Source of the DNA: Oceanispirochaeta sp. M1
GTDB lineage: Bacteria; Spirochaetota; Spirochaetia; DSM-2461
Length of the DNA: 64,000 bases
Reading direction: 5' to 3'
Assembly: GCF_003346715.1 (NCBI RefSeq)
Contig: NZ_QQPQ01000019.1
Location: 1-64,000, forward strand
Shown here: positions 63,160 to 64,000 of the stretch, piece after piece
Position numbering within the stretch: the first letter of the stretch is position 1
How the letters are laid out: every line of letters begins with the position of its first letter
Notes under the pieces: model-generated
Database searches by the model: none
What the model saw: the letters and a program-made list of their open reading frames with translations, nothing else
What the model was told of the DNA's origin: nothing
Made by a program: the position numbers and the translations under genes

Positions 63160-64000
63160 AAACTATTAAATTGACTATGTCACAGGCTCTAGTGAAATTC
63201 CTGGATAATCAGTATTTGAATTTTGATGGAGAAGAGATCAAATTTGTAGAAGGTGTTATCGGTATTTTCGGTCACGGTATTGTTGTCGGACTGGGGGAGG
63301 CCCTGGAAGACAAGGATCATTCTCTGAAATTTATACAGGGAAAAAGTGAGCAGGGTATGGCACATATAGCCATGGGATTTGCAAAACAGAAGAAAAGACG
63401 GCAGATTATGGCTGTTACTTCTTCCATCGGTCCCGGAGCACTGAATATGGTAACAGCAGCTGGAACGGCTACTGCAAACAGAATCCCTGTACTTTTTCTC
63501 CCCGGAGATTCATATGGTAACAGACAGCCCGACCCTGTTCTGCAGCAGATTGAGAATAGTTATGATCACAATATAACTGCCAATGATGCCTTCAAACCCG
63601 TCAGTAAATACTGGGACAGAATCGTAAGACCCGAGCAGCTGATGAACGCCATGATCAATGCTATGCGTGTCCTTACAAATCCTGCTGAAACAGGTGCTGT
63701 CACTATCTGTCTGCCCCAGGATGTCCAGGGTGAAGCCTATGACTATCCCGAAGAGTTTTTCATGAAACGTGTTCATCACAACCAGCGCCGCTGTCTTGAT
63801 GATGCAGCTCTTACACGTCTTGCTGATAAAATTGAAGCCGCTAAGAAACCTTTCGTAATCTGCGGTGGTGGAGTCAAGTATTCAGAGGCGGGAGCTGCGC
63901 TGGATAAATTCTGTACTGATTTCAATATTCCTTTCGGAGAGACACAGGCCGGAAAGAGCACTCTTCCTGCAGATAATAAATATAATCTTGGTGGAGCCGG
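63156..64000 (+). CDS. iolD: 3D-(3,5/4)-trihydroxycyclohexane-1,2-dione hydrolase, partial
   Basis: First 281 residues of a thiamine-diphosphate enzyme that opens the inositol ring; the gene runs off the right edge. The opening ([17 protein letters not shown]), [32 protein letters not shown] with the cofactor-activating Glu, [17 protein letters not shown] and [19 protein letters not shown] match IolD well. AGGGAG lies six bases before the ATG, which overlaps the iolJ stop. Confidence 0.93.
   Translation, partial: MKTIKLTMSQALVKFLDNQYLNFDGEEIKFVEGVIGIFGHGIVVGLGEALEDKDHSLKFIQGKSEQGMAHIAMGFAKQKKRRQIMAVTSSIGPGALNMVTAAGTATANRIPVLFLPGDSYGNRQPDPVLQQIENSYDHNITANDAFKPVSKYWDRIVRPEQLMNAMINAMRVLTNPAETGAVTICLPQDVQGEAYDYPEEFFMKRVHHNQRRCLDDAALTRLADKIEAAKKPFVICGGGVKYSEAGAALDKFCTDFNIPFGETQAGKSTLPADNKYNLGGA

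Overview
The window reads as chromosome of a free-living, motile spirochaete (Spirochaetales). Pointers are a FlaB-type periplasmic flagellin behind a textbook sigma-28 promoter, binding proteins whose signal peptides end in the GLFAGGQ style, fused tetrapyrrole enzymes, and a large load of carbohydrate ABC transporters with LacI, GntR, DeoR, TetR and AraC regulators. No rRNA, tRNA, insertion sequence, phage gene or CRISPR array was seen. The gene order looks like ordinary dense bacterial chromosome; the visible damage is at the left edge (a histidine kinase whose reading frame is broken upstream) and near 46.2 kb (an AraC gene joined to half a phosphoesterase gene).

Layout. 0-3.1 kb: beta-propeller histidine kinase. 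3.2-6.0 kb: three-gene ECF vitamin or micronutrient importer. 6.0-11.4 kb: maltose/alpha-glucan use (GH65 phosphorylase, beta-phosphoglucomutase, DksA-like protein, GH13 alpha-glucosidase). 11.4-13.7 kb: flagellin and an orphan DNA methyltransferase. 13.8-22.9 kb: a sugar ABC importer operon read leftward (binding protein, two permeases, ATPase, then an HD-domain/glycosyltransferase fusion and a TIM-barrel hydrolase), with a divergent GntR-LacI type repressor. 22.9-30.7 kb: PAP2 phosphatase, then a Liv-type ABC importer with a phenylacetate-CoA-ligase-like enzyme and a TetR repressor. 31.0-36.9 kb: tetrapyrrole operon (SirC-HemA, HemC-CobA-HemD, HemB, HemL), followed by a MATE exporter and a precorrin-2 methyltransferase. 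39.2-47.1 kb: NTF2-like protein, hybrid kinase, polar amino-acid ABC importer with a flavin/ferredoxin protein, and two gene remnants. 47.1-53.8 kb: DeoR regulator divergent from an operon of acylating aldehyde dehydrogenase, CoA-transferase, HMG-CoA-lyase-like enzyme and split transketolase. 53.8-64 kb: LacI regulator divergent from a myo-inositol uptake and catabolism operon (IolE-like, ribose-type ABC importer, cytidylate-kinase-like protein, IolB, IolC, IolJ, IolD running off the edge).

How it works together. The window is mostly a set of self-contained import-plus-catabolism modules, each with a local regulator and visible operators at its divergent promoter. Strong hairpins sit directly behind the binding-protein gene in three ABC operons, as expected where the binding protein must be made in excess. 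The tetrapyrrole operon carries glutamyl-tRNA to uroporphyrinogen III and on to precorrin-2/sirohydrochlorin, and the CobI/CbiL gene nearby takes the next cobalamin step, so cobamide or sirohaem rather than haem is the likely product.

Most worth following: the HD-GT4 fusion protein at the end of a sugar import operon; the aldehyde dehydrogenase / CoA-transferase / lyase / split transketolase operon, whose substrate is not evident; a hydroxymethylbilane synthase that appears to lack its cofactor-binding third domain; and a triple 20-bp-spaced operator over the promoter of the Liv/CoA-ligase operon. All gene calls rest on reading the translated sequence; no database search was made.
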